Origin: Rhynchopus sp. YZ270_cl-10
Taxonomy: Eukaryota; Euglenozoa; Diplonemea; Diplonemida; Diplonemidae
Length of the DNA: 64,000 bases
NCBI GenBank assembly: GCA_964035575.1
Contig: OZ037863.1
Coordinates: 1,218,001 to 1,282,000 of the forward strand
Reading direction: 5' to 3'
In this document: in pieces, positions 21,109 to 34,153 of the stretch
How the letters are laid out: every line of letters starts with the position of its first letter
How positions within the stretch are numbered: position 1 is the first letter of the stretch
The notes under the pieces: model-generated
Databases searched by the model: none
Seen by the model: only the letters and a program-made list of their open reading frames with translations
What the model was told of the DNA's origin: nothing
Position numbers and translations under genes: made by a program

Positions 21109-22454
21109 ATGCCGAGGTTCGAGTCAATCAGCATTGACAATGCGGATGAGAAGCGTTCTGCCACCTCCAACGTGAAGCAGGCTGCTGAGAAGCAGAAGCG
21201 TGCAGACGCCAGGGCTAAGAAGGCGGCGAAGGAGGAGCAGAAGGCGAAGAAGGCACACCTTGAGGTGGAGGGACACACACCGATGCAGGTATGCCTCACC
21301 TGCCACTCTTGTCTTTTTCACATCTGATGCTGTCAGACTGCGTTTATCGTATTTTCCACACATTCCACACCCACAGGACAAACAGAAGATAGACGTGCAA
21401 GTGGGCGACTCTTCGCGCGTGCTTTCCGTGGAACTTCACTTCACGAGAGGCACAACCCTTCGCTACTTTAAAAAGCTGGTTGCTGCAAAGGAGGGTGTGC
21501 GCACAGAACAGGTGCATCTCACCATTGGGGGCAAGGAGTACCCAGACACAAAGAAGCTTATGCTTGTGGCACATCTCGACTTTGTGCTGAAGCTTGCTAA
21601 GGTAATGTTAGGTTACGTTCCCTCACCACCTCTAACTTACAGATGCCGATCTTCGTGAAGTCGTTGGGAGGGAAGACAATCCGTCTCGAAGTAGAACCAC
21701 GTGACACCGTCCTTGCTGTGAAGGAGCAGATCAAGGACAAGGAGGGCTTCCCGATAGACCTGCAGTGTCTTGTCATGGGAGACGAGGAGCTGAAGGACAG
21801 ACACACCCTTGCAGACTGCAACATTCAGAAGGACAGCACTGTGCACTTGGTGGTGCTGCGACAGGTATGCCACACGTTCATCGCACCCGTACCCCCCGCG
21901 AACTGCGTGGAGCAGTGTAACGGGGACCCAGTGTATTGTATTGAACCTCCAGTGGTGTGGGGGGGTGGTTGATATTGCTGCAAAATGTACAACTCCTGAT
22001 GGGAGCACCCTGACCTCGTGTGGCACTGTGTGGACACTGCTTCCGTGCTCGAGACACAGCAGACCCTGACCCGGTCCGTCGGTTGTGCCACACACCACAT
22101 GTGGAGACGCTCCCTTCCTGCCTGCGAGCATGCATCTCTGCACTCTCCTCGGCTGCCTCACACAAGGCTGTTTGTCTTCTTGCTTGGCAGATGCACCACC
22201 ACACCACACACTTTGTACAGACAGTGGAGATCTTCGTCGAGACCTTGACTGGGAAGACGCTCACCCTTGAGGTCAACTTGAATGACACAATTGAGTACGT
22301 GAAAGATATGATACAGGACAAGGAAGGCATCCCACCTGACCAGCAGCATATCATCTTCGCAGGGCAGCAGCTTGAGGACAGACGCACCCTTGCAGACTGC
22401 AACATTCAGAAGGACAGCACAATGCATGTTGTGATTAACCTACGCGGTGACTAA
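21109..22454 (+). CDS. Ubiquitin-like fusion gene 3 (coiled-coil plus three UBLs)
   Basis: Exons 21109-21288, 21377-21601, 21643-21864 and 22221-22454 give 286 residues. The N-terminal Lys/Ala helix is nearly that of gene 2. Intron 2 is only 41 bp, against 230 bp in gene 2, through loss of its middle. UBL3 ([20 protein letters not shown]) is the closest in the window to true ubiquitin, yet Lys48 is Gln and the end is NLRGD. From 21470 the gene belongs to the 2,148-bp repeat, so its 3' half equals those of genes 4-6 while its 5' half equals gene 2: a hybrid at the array edge. Confidence 0.78.
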
Positions 22455-23308
22455 GAAGTGTTGTAGTTTTGAATGAACACCGTCTTCTGAGAAGACGTGT
22501 ATTCAAAGTAGCCAATGGGGAGGCGCTTCTGCATAACGGCACCTCCGCAAGAGCAGCACAGCAACCTCTAGAGAAGCGTACGGCCATTCAAGTCTGTACA
22601 TGAAACAGGTGCGTCGTTGTTACGCTCGCAACGAGTTATGTGGCGACACAAGGACGCGGTTGTGATCATCTCCGTCCTTGCCGACCCACCGGAATAAGGG
22701 CACCAGCTCCACCGCATCAACGTTGAACAGACAGCATGATGTGGTTTCTCGGAACACATTTATGCTTTTCCCCGTTCTCTTCCCCTCTCATTTTTTCGCG
22801 CATTTTCTAGCCTCTTTTCCTGCACAGAGAACTAATCTCCTTGCCACATGTTGTACTTATGAGGCACAGCATGTGACACGAAGGTCTCAACGCAGTTGAA
22901 AAGGACAACGTGCAACACTTCAACAATCACCTCTTTTTGGGTGTCAACACAAGATACAAAGCTCATCTGGACCCCATTTCCCTGTAAACATTTGCAACTT
23001 TTCCCCTTCTTATCATCAATGTGCTACGTAAGTCTGTACGTCAAGATGTCTTTGCTTTGGCAGGACCGGCACCAGGTTGCCAACGGAAGCGCAAGGTACG
23101 GCACTTTTATGAGAAGACTGTTTTTTGGCGTTGTGTCCTCGCAGTGTGCCTTTTAGGGTGCTTTTGTTTCGGGTGTGCTTTTAGGACAAAGCAACAATAA
23201 CATGGCAGATGCACACAACGGCACATCCCAGAGTCACCCCCTTGTTCACTGCATCACTCAGAAAATATATATTTTCCACAAGTACACACCACAACACAAC
23301 ACACCACC

Positions 23309-24602
23309 ATGGCAGCGTCGGCACCACCCATGCCTGCAGGTGGTATGCACGCCATCGCACAGACACAGGTATGCCACCACCACCACATGCGACGTGCTGC
23401 CCACGACCTGTATCTCACTGCACTCGTGTGTGCTGAGCCAGGTCGTTCTTGTCACTGCCACGTGTGGACAAGAGTGTGCAGCAGACTGCGTTTGTCGTAT
23501 TTTCCACACATTCCACACCCACAGGACAAACAGAAGATAGACGTGCAAGTGGACGACTCCTCACGTGTGCTTTCCGTGGAACTTAACTTCACGAGAGACA
23601 CATGCCTCTTCGACTTCAAAAAGCTGGTTGCTGCAAAGGAGGGTGTGCGCACAGAACAGGTGCATCTCACCATTGGGGGCAAGGAGTACCCAGACACAAA
23701 GAAGCTTATGCTTGTGGCACATCTCGACTTTGTGCTGAAGCTTGCTAAGGTAATGTTAGGTTACGTTCCCTCACCACCTCTAACTTACAGATGCCGATCT
23801 TCGTGAAGTCGTTGGGAGGGAAGACAATCCGTCTCGAAGTAGAACCACGTGACACCGTCCTTGCTGTGAAGGAGCAGATCAAGGACAAGGAGGGCTTCCC
23901 GATAGACCTGCAGTGTCTTGTCATGGGAGACGAGGAGCTGAAGGACAGACACACCCTTGCAGACTGCAACATTCAGAAGGACAGCACTGTGCACTTGGTG
24001 GTGCTGCGACAGGTATGCCACACGTTCATCGCACCCGTACCCCCCGCGAACTGCGTGGAGCAGTGTAACGGGGACCCAGTGTATTGTATTGAACCTCCAG
24101 TGGTGTGGGGGGGTGGTTGATATTGCTGCAAAATGTACAACTCCTGATGGGAGCACCCTGACCTCGTGTGGCACTGTGTGGACACTGCTTCCGTGCTCGA
24201 GACACAGCAGACCCTGACCCGGTCCGTCGGTTGTGCCACACACCACATGTGGAGACGCTCCCTTCCTGCCTGCGAGCATGCATCTCTGCACTCTCCTCGG
24301 CTGCCTCACACAAGGCTGTTTGTCTTCTTGCTTGGCAGATGCACCACCACACCACACACTTTGTACAGACAGTGGAGATCTTCGTCGAGACCTTGACTGG
24401 GAAGACGCTCACCCTTGAGGTCAACTTGAATGACACAATTGAGTACGTGAAAGATATGATACAGGACAAGGAAGGCATCCCACCTGACCAGCAGCATATC
24501 ATCTTCGCAGGGCAGCAGCTTGAGGACAGACGCACCCTTGCAGACTGCAACATTCAGAAGGACAGCACAATGCATGTTGTGATTAACCTACGCGGTGACT
24601 AA
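23309..24602 (+). CDS. Ubiquitin-like fusion gene 4 (three UBLs)
   Basis: Exons 23309-23368, 23525-23749, 23791-24012 and 24369-24602 give 246 residues. The start sits in ACCACCATGG. The leader [20 protein letters not shown] is followed by degenerate UBL1, UBL2 ending VVLRQ, and UBL3 ending NLRGD. Intron 1 is 156 bp, a multiple of three, with no stop, so retaining it would add 52 residues including CHHHHMRR. Type member of the identical trio, genes 4-6. Confidence 0.78.
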
Positions 24603-25456
24603 GAAGTGTTGTAGTTTTGAATGAACACCGTCTTCTGAGAAGACGTGTATTCAAAGTAGCCAATGGGGAGGCGCTTCTGCATAACGGCACCTCCGCAAGA
24701 GCAGCACAGCAACCTCTAGAGAAGCGTACGGCCATTCAAGTCTGTACATGAAACAGGTGCGTCGTTGTTACGCTCGCAACGAGTTATGTGGCGACACAAG
24801 GACGCGGTTGTGATCATCTCCGTCCTTGCCGACCCACCGGAATAAGGGCACCAGCTCCACCGCATCAACGTTGAACAGACAGCATGATGTGGTTTCTCGG
24901 AACACATTTATGCTTTTCCCCGTTCTCTTCCCCTCTCATTTTTTCGCGCATTTTCTAGCCTCTTTTCCTGCACAGAGAACTAATCTCCTTGCCACATGTT
25001 GTACTTATGAGGCACAGCATGTGACACGAAGGTCTCAACGCAGTTGAAAAGGACAACGTGCAACACTTCAACAATCACCTCTTTTTGGGTGTCAACACAA
25101 GATACAAAGCTCATCTGGACCCCATTTCCCTGTAAACATTTGCAACTTTTCCCCTTCTTATCATCAATGTGCTACGTAAGTCTGTACGTCAAGATGTCTT
25201 TGCTTTGGCAGGACCGGCACCAGGTTGCCAACGGAAGCGCAAGGTACGGCACTTTTATGAGAAGACTGTTTTTTGGCGTTGTGTCCTCGCAGTGTGCCTT
25301 TTAGGGTGCTTTTGTTTCGGGTGTGCTTTTAGGACAAAGCAACAATAACATGGCAGATGCACACAACGGCACATCCCAGAGTCACCCCCTTGTTCACTGC
25401 ATCACTCAGAAAATATATATTTTCCACAAGTACACACCACAACACAACACACCACC

Positions 25457-26750
25457 ATGGCAGCGTCGGCACCACCCATGCCTGCAGGTGGTATGCACGC
25501 CATCGCACAGACACAGGTATGCCACCACCACCACATGCGACGTGCTGCCCACGACCTGTATCTCACTGCACTCGTGTGTGCTGAGCCAGGTCGTTCTTGT
25601 CACTGCCACGTGTGGACAAGAGTGTGCAGCAGACTGCGTTTGTCGTATTTTCCACACATTCCACACCCACAGGACAAACAGAAGATAGACGTGCAAGTGG
25701 ACGACTCCTCACGTGTGCTTTCCGTGGAACTTAACTTCACGAGAGACACATGCCTCTTCGACTTCAAAAAGCTGGTTGCTGCAAAGGAGGGTGTGCGCAC
25801 AGAACAGGTGCATCTCACCATTGGGGGCAAGGAGTACCCAGACACAAAGAAGCTTATGCTTGTGGCACATCTCGACTTTGTGCTGAAGCTTGCTAAGGTA
25901 ATGTTAGGTTACGTTCCCTCACCACCTCTAACTTACAGATGCCGATCTTCGTGAAGTCGTTGGGAGGGAAGACAATCCGTCTCGAAGTAGAACCACGTGA
26001 CACCGTCCTTGCTGTGAAGGAGCAGATCAAGGACAAGGAGGGCTTCCCGATAGACCTGCAGTGTCTTGTCATGGGAGACGAGGAGCTGAAGGACAGACAC
26101 ACCCTTGCAGACTGCAACATTCAGAAGGACAGCACTGTGCACTTGGTGGTGCTGCGACAGGTATGCCACACGTTCATCGCACCCGTACCCCCCGCGAACT
26201 GCGTGGAGCAGTGTAACGGGGACCCAGTGTATTGTATTGAACCTCCAGTGGTGTGGGGGGGTGGTTGATATTGCTGCAAAATGTACAACTCCTGATGGGA
26301 GCACCCTGACCTCGTGTGGCACTGTGTGGACACTGCTTCCGTGCTCGAGACACAGCAGACCCTGACCCGGTCCGTCGGTTGTGCCACACACCACATGTGG
26401 AGACGCTCCCTTCCTGCCTGCGAGCATGCATCTCTGCACTCTCCTCGGCTGCCTCACACAAGGCTGTTTGTCTTCTTGCTTGGCAGATGCACCACCACAC
26501 CACACACTTTGTACAGACAGTGGAGATCTTCGTCGAGACCTTGACTGGGAAGACGCTCACCCTTGAGGTCAACTTGAATGACACAATTGAGTACGTGAAA
26601 GATATGATACAGGACAAGGAAGGCATCCCACCTGACCAGCAGCATATCATCTTCGCAGGGCAGCAGCTTGAGGACAGACGCACCCTTGCAGACTGCAACA
26701 TTCAGAAGGACAGCACAATGCATGTTGTGATTAACCTACGCGGTGACTAA
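25457..26750 (+). CDS. Ubiquitin-like fusion gene 5 (identical to gene 4)
   Basis: Exons 25457-25516, 25673-25897, 25939-26160 and 26517-26750. No difference from gene 4 is visible in exons, introns or flanks. Confidence 0.78.
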
Positions 26751-27604
26751 GAAGTGTTGTAGTTTTGAATGAACACCGTCTTCTGAGAAGACGTGTATTC
26801 AAAGTAGCCAATGGGGAGGCGCTTCTGCATAACGGCACCTCCGCAAGAGCAGCACAGCAACCTCTAGAGAAGCGTACGGCCATTCAAGTCTGTACATGAA
26901 ACAGGTGCGTCGTTGTTACGCTCGCAACGAGTTATGTGGCGACACAAGGACGCGGTTGTGATCATCTCCGTCCTTGCCGACCCACCGGAATAAGGGCACC
27001 AGCTCCACCGCATCAACGTTGAACAGACAGCATGATGTGGTTTCTCGGAACACATTTATGCTTTTCCCCGTTCTCTTCCCCTCTCATTTTTTCGCGCATT
27101 TTCTAGCCTCTTTTCCTGCACAGAGAACTAATCTCCTTGCCACATGTTGTACTTATGAGGCACAGCATGTGACACGAAGGTCTCAACGCAGTTGAAAAGG
27201 ACAACGTGCAACACTTCAACAATCACCTCTTTTTGGGTGTCAACACAAGATACAAAGCTCATCTGGACCCCATTTCCCTGTAAACATTTGCAACTTTTCC
27301 CCTTCTTATCATCAATGTGCTACGTAAGTCTGTACGTCAAGATGTCTTTGCTTTGGCAGGACCGGCACCAGGTTGCCAACGGAAGCGCAAGGTACGGCAC
27401 TTTTATGAGAAGACTGTTTTTTGGCGTTGTGTCCTCGCAGTGTGCCTTTTAGGGTGCTTTTGTTTCGGGTGTGCTTTTAGGACAAAGCAACAATAACATG
27501 GCAGATGCACACAACGGCACATCCCAGAGTCACCCCCTTGTTCACTGCATCACTCAGAAAATATATATTTTCCACAAGTACACACCACAACACAACACAC
27601 CACC

Positions 27605-28898
27605 ATGGCAGCGTCGGCACCACCCATGCCTGCAGGTGGTATGCACGCCATCGCACAGACACAGGTATGCCACCACCACCACATGCGACGTGCTGCCCAC
27701 GACCTGTATCTCACTGCACTCGTGTGTGCTGAGCCAGGTCGTTCTTGTCACTGCCACGTGTGGACAAGAGTGTGCAGCAGACTGCGTTTGTCGTATTTTC
27801 CACACATTCCACACCCACAGGACAAACAGAAGATAGACGTGCAAGTGGACGACTCCTCACGTGTGCTTTCCGTGGAACTTAACTTCACGAGAGACACATG
27901 CCTCTTCGACTTCAAAAAGCTGGTTGCTGCAAAGGAGGGTGTGCGCACAGAACAGGTGCATCTCACCATTGGGGGCAAGGAGTACCCAGACACAAAGAAG
28001 CTTATGCTTGTGGCACATCTCGACTTTGTGCTGAAGCTTGCTAAGGTAATGTTAGGTTACGTTCCCTCACCACCTCTAACTTACAGATGCCGATCTTCGT
28101 GAAGTCGTTGGGAGGGAAGACAATCCGTCTCGAAGTAGAACCACGTGACACCGTCCTTGCTGTGAAGGAGCAGATCAAGGACAAGGAGGGCTTCCCGATA
28201 GACCTGCAGTGTCTTGTCATGGGAGACGAGGAGCTGAAGGACAGACACACCCTTGCAGACTGCAACATTCAGAAGGACAGCACTGTGCACTTGGTGGTGC
28301 TGCGACAGGTATGCCACACGTTCATCGCACCCGTACCCCCCGCGAACTGCGTGGAGCAGTGTAACGGGGACCCAGTGTATTGTATTGAACCTCCAGTGGT
28401 GTGGGGGGGTGGTTGATATTGCTGCAAAATGTACAACTCCTGATGGGAGCACCCTGACCTCGTGTGGCACTGTGTGGACACTGCTTCCGTGCTCGAGACA
28501 CAGCAGACCCTGACCCGGTCCGTCGGTTGTGCCACACACCACATGTGGAGACGCTCCCTTCCTGCCTGCGAGCATGCATCTCTGCACTCTCCTCGGCTGC
28601 CTCACACAAGGCTGTTTGTCTTCTTGCTTGGCAGATGCACCACCACACCACACACTTTGTACAGACAGTGGAGATCTTCGTCGAGACCTTGACTGGGAAG
28701 ACGCTCACCCTTGAGGTCAACTTGAATGACACAATTGAGTACGTGAAAGATATGATACAGGACAAGGAAGGCATCCCACCTGACCAGCAGCATATCATCT
28801 TCGCAGGGCAGCAGCTTGAGGACAGACGCACCCTTGCAGACTGCAACATTCAGAAGGACAGCACAATGCATGTTGTGATTAACCTACGCGGTGACTAA
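27605..28898 (+). CDS. Ubiquitin-like fusion gene 6 (identical to gene 4)
   Basis: Exons 27605-27664, 27821-28045, 28087-28308 and 28665-28898. Third exact copy of the gene 4 type. Confidence 0.78.
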
Positions 28899-29752
28899 GA
28901 AGTGTTGTAGTTTTGAATGAACACCGTCTTCTGAGAAGACGTGTATTCAAAGTAGCCAATGGGGAGGCGCTTCTGCATAACGGCACCTCCGCAAGAGCAG
29001 CACAGCAACCTCTAGAGAAGCGTACGGCCATTCAAGTCTGTACATGAAACAGGTGCGTCGTTGTTACGCTCGCAACGAGTTATGTGGCGACACAAGGACG
29101 CGGTTGTGATCATCTCCGTCCTTGCCGACCCACCGGAATAAGGGCACCAGCTCCACCGCATCAACGTTGAACAGACAGCATGATGTGGTTTCTCGGAACA
29201 CATTTATGCTTTTCCCCGTTCTCTTCCCCTCTCATTTTTTCGCGCATTTTCTAGCCTCTTTTCCTGCACAGAGAACTAATCTCCTTGCCACATGTTGTAC
29301 TTATGAGGCACAGCATGTGACACGAAGGTCTCAACGCAGTTGAAAAGGACAACGTGCAACACTTCAACAATCACCTCTTTTTGGGTGTCAACACAAGATA
29401 CAAAGCTCATCTGGACCCCATTTCCCTGTAAACATTTGCAACTTTTCCCCTTCTTATCATCAATGTGCTACGTAAGTCTGTACGTCAAGATGTCTTTGCT
29501 TTGGCAGGACCGGCACCAGGTTGCCAACGGAAGCGCAAGGTACGGCACTTTTATGAGAAGACTGTTTTTTGGCGTTGTGTCCTCGCAGTGTGCCTTTTAG
29601 GGTGCTTTTGTTTCGGGTGTGCTTTTAGGACAAAGCAACAATAACATGGCAGATGCACACAACGGCACATCCCAGAGTCACCCCCTTGTTCACTGCATCA
29701 CTCAGAAAATATATATTTTCCACAAGTACACACCACAACACAACACACCACC

Positions 29753-31435
29753 ATGGCAGCGTCGGCACCACCCATGCCTGCAGGTGGTATGCACGCCATC
29801 GCACAGACACAGGTATGCCACCACCACCACATGCGACGTGCTGCCCACGACCTGTATCTCACTGCACTCGTGTGTGCTGAGCCAGGTCGTTCTTGTCACT
29901 GCCACGTGTGGACAAGAGTGTGCAGCAGACTGCGTTTGTCGTATTTTCCACACATTCCACACCCACAGGACAAACAGAAGATAGACGTGCAAGTGGACGA
30001 CTCCTCACGTGTGCTTTCCGTGGAACTTAACTTCACGAGAGACACATGCCTCTTCGACTTCAAAAAGCTGGTTGCTGCAAAGGAGGGTGTGCGCACAGAA
30101 CAGGTGCATCTCACCATTGGGGGCAAGGAGTACCCAGACACAAAGAAGCTTTTTCTGCTGGCACATCTGGACTTTGTGCTGAAGATTGCTACGGTAATGT
30201 TTGTTTTGTTATTGACACCTCCTCACGTTGTGAGCTGCACTATTTGCCCCATTTTTGTCATCCAACTCACCTCCGCTTTGGAACGTGAGAAGCTGGCCAC
30301 AACCATCATATGCGGTTACCTGAACTGCATCTGCACTCTCCTTCACGACGGAGTCTGCTTGCAAGGCCCTGTTTCTTATTTCACATGACAGGTTTACGTT
30401 CCCTCACCACCTCTAACTTACAGATGCCGATCTTCGTGAAGTCGTTGGGAGGGAAGACAATCCGTCTCGAAGTAGAACCACGTGACACCATCCTTGCTGT
30501 GAAGGAGCAGATCAAGGACAAGGAGGGCATCCCGATCGACCAGCAGTTTCTTACCGCGGGAGACGAGGAGCTTGAGGACGGACACACCCTTGCAGACTGC
30601 AACATTCAGGAGGACAGCACTGTGCACTTGGTGGTGTTCTCTCCACCGCCACGGGTATGCCACCACCACAAGAGCAACACACAACGAACTCTGCACACCC
30701 TGATGGGAGCACCCTGACCTCGTGTGGCACTGTGTGGACACTGCTTCCGTGCTCGAGACACAGCAGACCCTGACCCGGTCCGTCGGTTGTGCCACACACC
30801 ACATGTGGAGACGCTCCCTTCCTGCCTGCGAGCATGCCTCCCACAAGGCTGTTTGTCTTCTTGCTTGGCAGATGCACACCACACCACACACCTTGTACAG
30901 AACATGCAGATCTTCGTCAAGAACTGGACTAGGAAGACGCTCACCCTTAAGCTTTACTCGAATGACACCATCGAGAACCTGAAGGTGAAGATCCAGGACA
31001 AGGAGGGTATCCCACCCGACCAGCAGCGTCTCATCTTCGCAGGGATGAATCTTGAGGACGGACACACCCTTGCAGACTACAACATTCAGAGGGACAGCAC
31101 TGTGCGATTGGTGGTGTTTGATCCACCAGGGGTATGCCCACCACCAGACCACGAACTGTGCACACTTTTGTTCTGCACACCACACTACGCACCTTGTACA
31201 GAGCATTCAGATTTGTGTCAAAACCGTAACTTCGAAGACAATCACCATTGTGCTTCCCTCCAATGACACAATCGAGCATTTGAAGATGAAGATCCAGGAC
31301 AAGGAGGGCATCCCACCCGAAGAGCAGCGTCTGATCTTCGCAGGCAGGCAGCTTGAGGATGGACGCACCCTTGCAGACTACAACATTGTCATGGGCACCA
31401 CTGTGCATTTGGTGCAGAGAATGTGCGGTGACTAA
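29753..31435 (+). CDS. Ubiquitin-like fusion gene 7 (four UBLs)
   Basis: Exons 29753-29812, 29969-30193, 30424-30654, 30901-31131 and 31202-31435 give 326 residues, the longest of the family. After the MAASAPP leader and degenerate UBL1 come UBL2 ([20 protein letters not shown]), UBL3 ([19 protein letters not shown], with Met at the Lys48 position) and UBL4 ([19 protein letters not shown], with Arg at Lys48). The end is RMCGD, so even the Leu-Arg before the last Gly has changed. The 5' part up to 30151 is identical to genes 4-6; beyond it the sequence matches gene 2 and gene 8, including the 230-bp intron 2. Confidence 0.76.
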
Positions 31436-32261
31436 GAAGTGTTGTAGTTTTGAATGAACACCGTCTTCTGAGAAGACGTGTGTTTAAAGTAGCAAATGTG
31501 CCTTCTGCATAACGGCACCCCCGCATCCACGCTTACGCAATGAGTTGAGTGGGACTTCGCAATATCATTGCATAGGCAGGCAACTACGTTTGTGTCACAT
31601 CTGTCGGTGACGCCTTTTATCCTTCTATTATATTTTCCATCTTTCCCACATTTCCTTCCCACATGCTGTGCTTATGAGGAACAGCATATGACGGAAGGAG
31701 ACGTGTCACATTTATTATTGTTTTTCTCTTGTTTTCCCATATTTTCACTCATTTTCTCAGCCTCTTTTCCTGCACAGAGAACTTATCACCTTTCCACATG
31801 TTGTACTTATGAAGTACAGCATGTGACACGAAGGTCTCAACACAGTTGAAAAGGACAACGTGCAACACTTCAACAATCACCTCTTTTTGGGTGTCAACAC
31901 AAGATACAAAGCTCATCTGGACCCCATTTTCCTGTAAACATTTTGCAACTTTTCCCCTTCTTAGTATCAATGTGCTGCGTAAGTCTGTACGTCAAGATGT
32001 CTTTGCTTTGGCAGGACCGGCACCAGGTTGCCAACGGAAGCGCAAGGTACGGCACTTTTATGAGAAGACTGTTTGTGTTGGTGTTGTGTCCTCGCAGTGT
32101 GCCTTTTAGGGTGCTTTTGTTTCGGGTGTGCTTTTAGGACAAAGCAACAATAACGTGGCAGATGCACACAACGGCACATCCCAGAGTCACCCCCTTGTTC
32201 ACTGCATCACCCAGAAAATATATATTTTCCACAAGTACACACCACTACACACCACACGACC

Positions 32262-33439
32262 ATGGAAGCGTCGGCACCACCCATGCCTGCAGGTGGTATG
32301 CACGCCATCGCTCCACTGACACAGGTATGCCACCACCACCACATGCGACGTGCTGCCCACGACCTGCATCTCACTGCACTCTTGTCACTGCGACGTGTGG
32401 ACAGACTGCGTTTGTCGTATTTTCCACACATTCCACACCCACAGGCCAAACAGAAGATAGACGTGCAAGTGGACGACTCCTCACGTGTGCTTTCCGTGGA
32501 ACTTGACTTCACGAGAGATACATGCCTCTTCGACTTTAAAAAGCTGGTTGCTGCAAAGGAGGGTGTGCGCACAGAACAGGTGCATCTCACCATTGGGGGC
32601 AAGGAGTACCCAGACACAAAGAAGCTTTTTCTGTTGGCACATCTGGACTTTGTGCTGAATCTTGCTACGGTAATGTTTGTTTTGTTATTGACACCTCCTC
32701 ACGTTGTGAGCTGCACTATTTGCCCCATTTTTGTCATCCAACTCACCTCCGCTTTGGAACGTGAGAAGCTGGCCACAACCATCATATGCGGTTACCTGAA
32801 CTGCATCTGCACTCTCCTTCACGACGGAGTCTGCTTGCAAGGCCCTGTTTCTCATTTCACATGACAGGTTTACGTTCCCTCACCACCTCTCACTTACAGA
32901 TGCCGATCTTCGTGAAGTCGTTGGGAGGGAAGACAATCCGTCTCGAAGTAGAACCACGTGACACCGTCCTTGCTGTGAAGGAGCAGATCAAGGACAAGGA
33001 GGGCATCCCGATCGACCAGCAGTGTCTTACCGTGGGAGACGACGAGCTTGAGGACGGGCACACCCTTGCAGACTGCAACATTCAGAAGGACAGCACTGTG
33101 CACTTGGTGGTGTTCTCTCCACCGCCACAGGTATGCCACCACCACAAGAGCTATACACATAACGCACTGTCACACTTTTGCTCTGCACACCACACCACAC
33201 CTCAGGGAATACAAATCTTTGTCAAGACCTTGCTTGGGGAGACACTCAGCATTCGTCTTCCCTCCAATGACACCATCGAGAACATGAAGGCGAAGATAGA
33301 GGACCAGGCGGGCATCCCAATTGTCCAGCAGCGGCTCATCTTCGCAGGGAAGCAGCTTGAGGGCGGACGCACCCTTGCAGACTACAACATTCAGAAGGAG
33401 AGCACTGTGCATCAGGTGAGGAGATTGTGCGGTGACTAA
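32262..33439 (+). CDS. Ubiquitin-like fusion gene 8 (three UBLs)
   Basis: Exons 32262-32324, 32445-32669, 32900-33130 and 33206-33439 give 250 residues. UBL3 reads [19 protein letters not shown] and keeps [19 protein letters not shown], so Lys48 and Lys63 equivalents remain, but Lys11 is Glu and the end is RLCGD. Intron 1 is 120 bp and open in frame; intron 3 is just 75 bp. The 3' hairpin follows at 33462. Confidence 0.77.
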
Positions 33440-34153
33440 GAAGTGTTGTAGTTTTGAATGAACACCGTCTTCTGAGAAGACGTGTATTTAAAGTAGCAAA
33501 TGGGGTTTCGGCATAACGGCACCCCTGCATCCACGCTTACGCAATGAGTTGAGTGGGACTTCGCAATATCATTGCATAGGCAGGCAACTACGTTTGTGTG
33601 TCACATCTGTTGGTGAAGCCTTATATCTTTCTATTTTGTTTTTCATCTTTCCCACATTTCCTTCCCACATGCTGTGCTTATGAGGAACAGCATAATATTA
33701 TGAAGGAAGGAATACGTTTGGTCTCACGTACATTTCTGATTTTCCTTTGTTATTTTCCCATCTTTTCACTCATTTTCTAGCCCCTTTTCCTGCACAGAGA
33801 ACTCATCTACTTTCCACATGTTGTACTTATGAAGTACAGTATGTGACACGAAGGTCTTAGACAACGTGCAACAATCACCCCTTTTTGGGTGCTAAAACTG
33901 GAGACAACGCTCAATTTTTGACCCATTTTCAAACATTTTGCAACTTTTCCCCTTCTTAGTATCAATGTGCTGCGTAAGTCTGTACGTCAAGATGTCTTTG
34001 CTTTGGCAGGACCGGCACCAGGTTGCCAACGGAAGCGCCAAGGTACGGCACTATAATGCACATCAACGGGAGCACATCCCAGAGTCACCCTTGTGCACTG
34101 CATCACCCAGAAAGTATCTTTCTTTCCACAAGTACACACCACTACACACGACC

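Larger units (their letters stand above)
21470..30151 (+). repeat. Four tandem 2,148-bp units
   Basis: Period 2,148 bp, about 4.04 copies, starting in exon 2 of gene 3 and ending in exon 2 of gene 7. Exons, introns and spacers look identical among copies: every open frame on both strands recurs unchanged. The ends lie in the same exon, as expected from unequal crossing-over between UBL1 exons. Such identity means recent expansion or active homogenisation; an assembly artefact is also possible. Confidence 0.92.

Noticed and set aside
22020-22454. A 144-residue frame ahead of UBL3 (repeated at 24168, 26316 and 28464)
   Set aside because: Its first half is intron sequence; the real exon starts at the TACAG acceptor 22220, in line with all paralogues.
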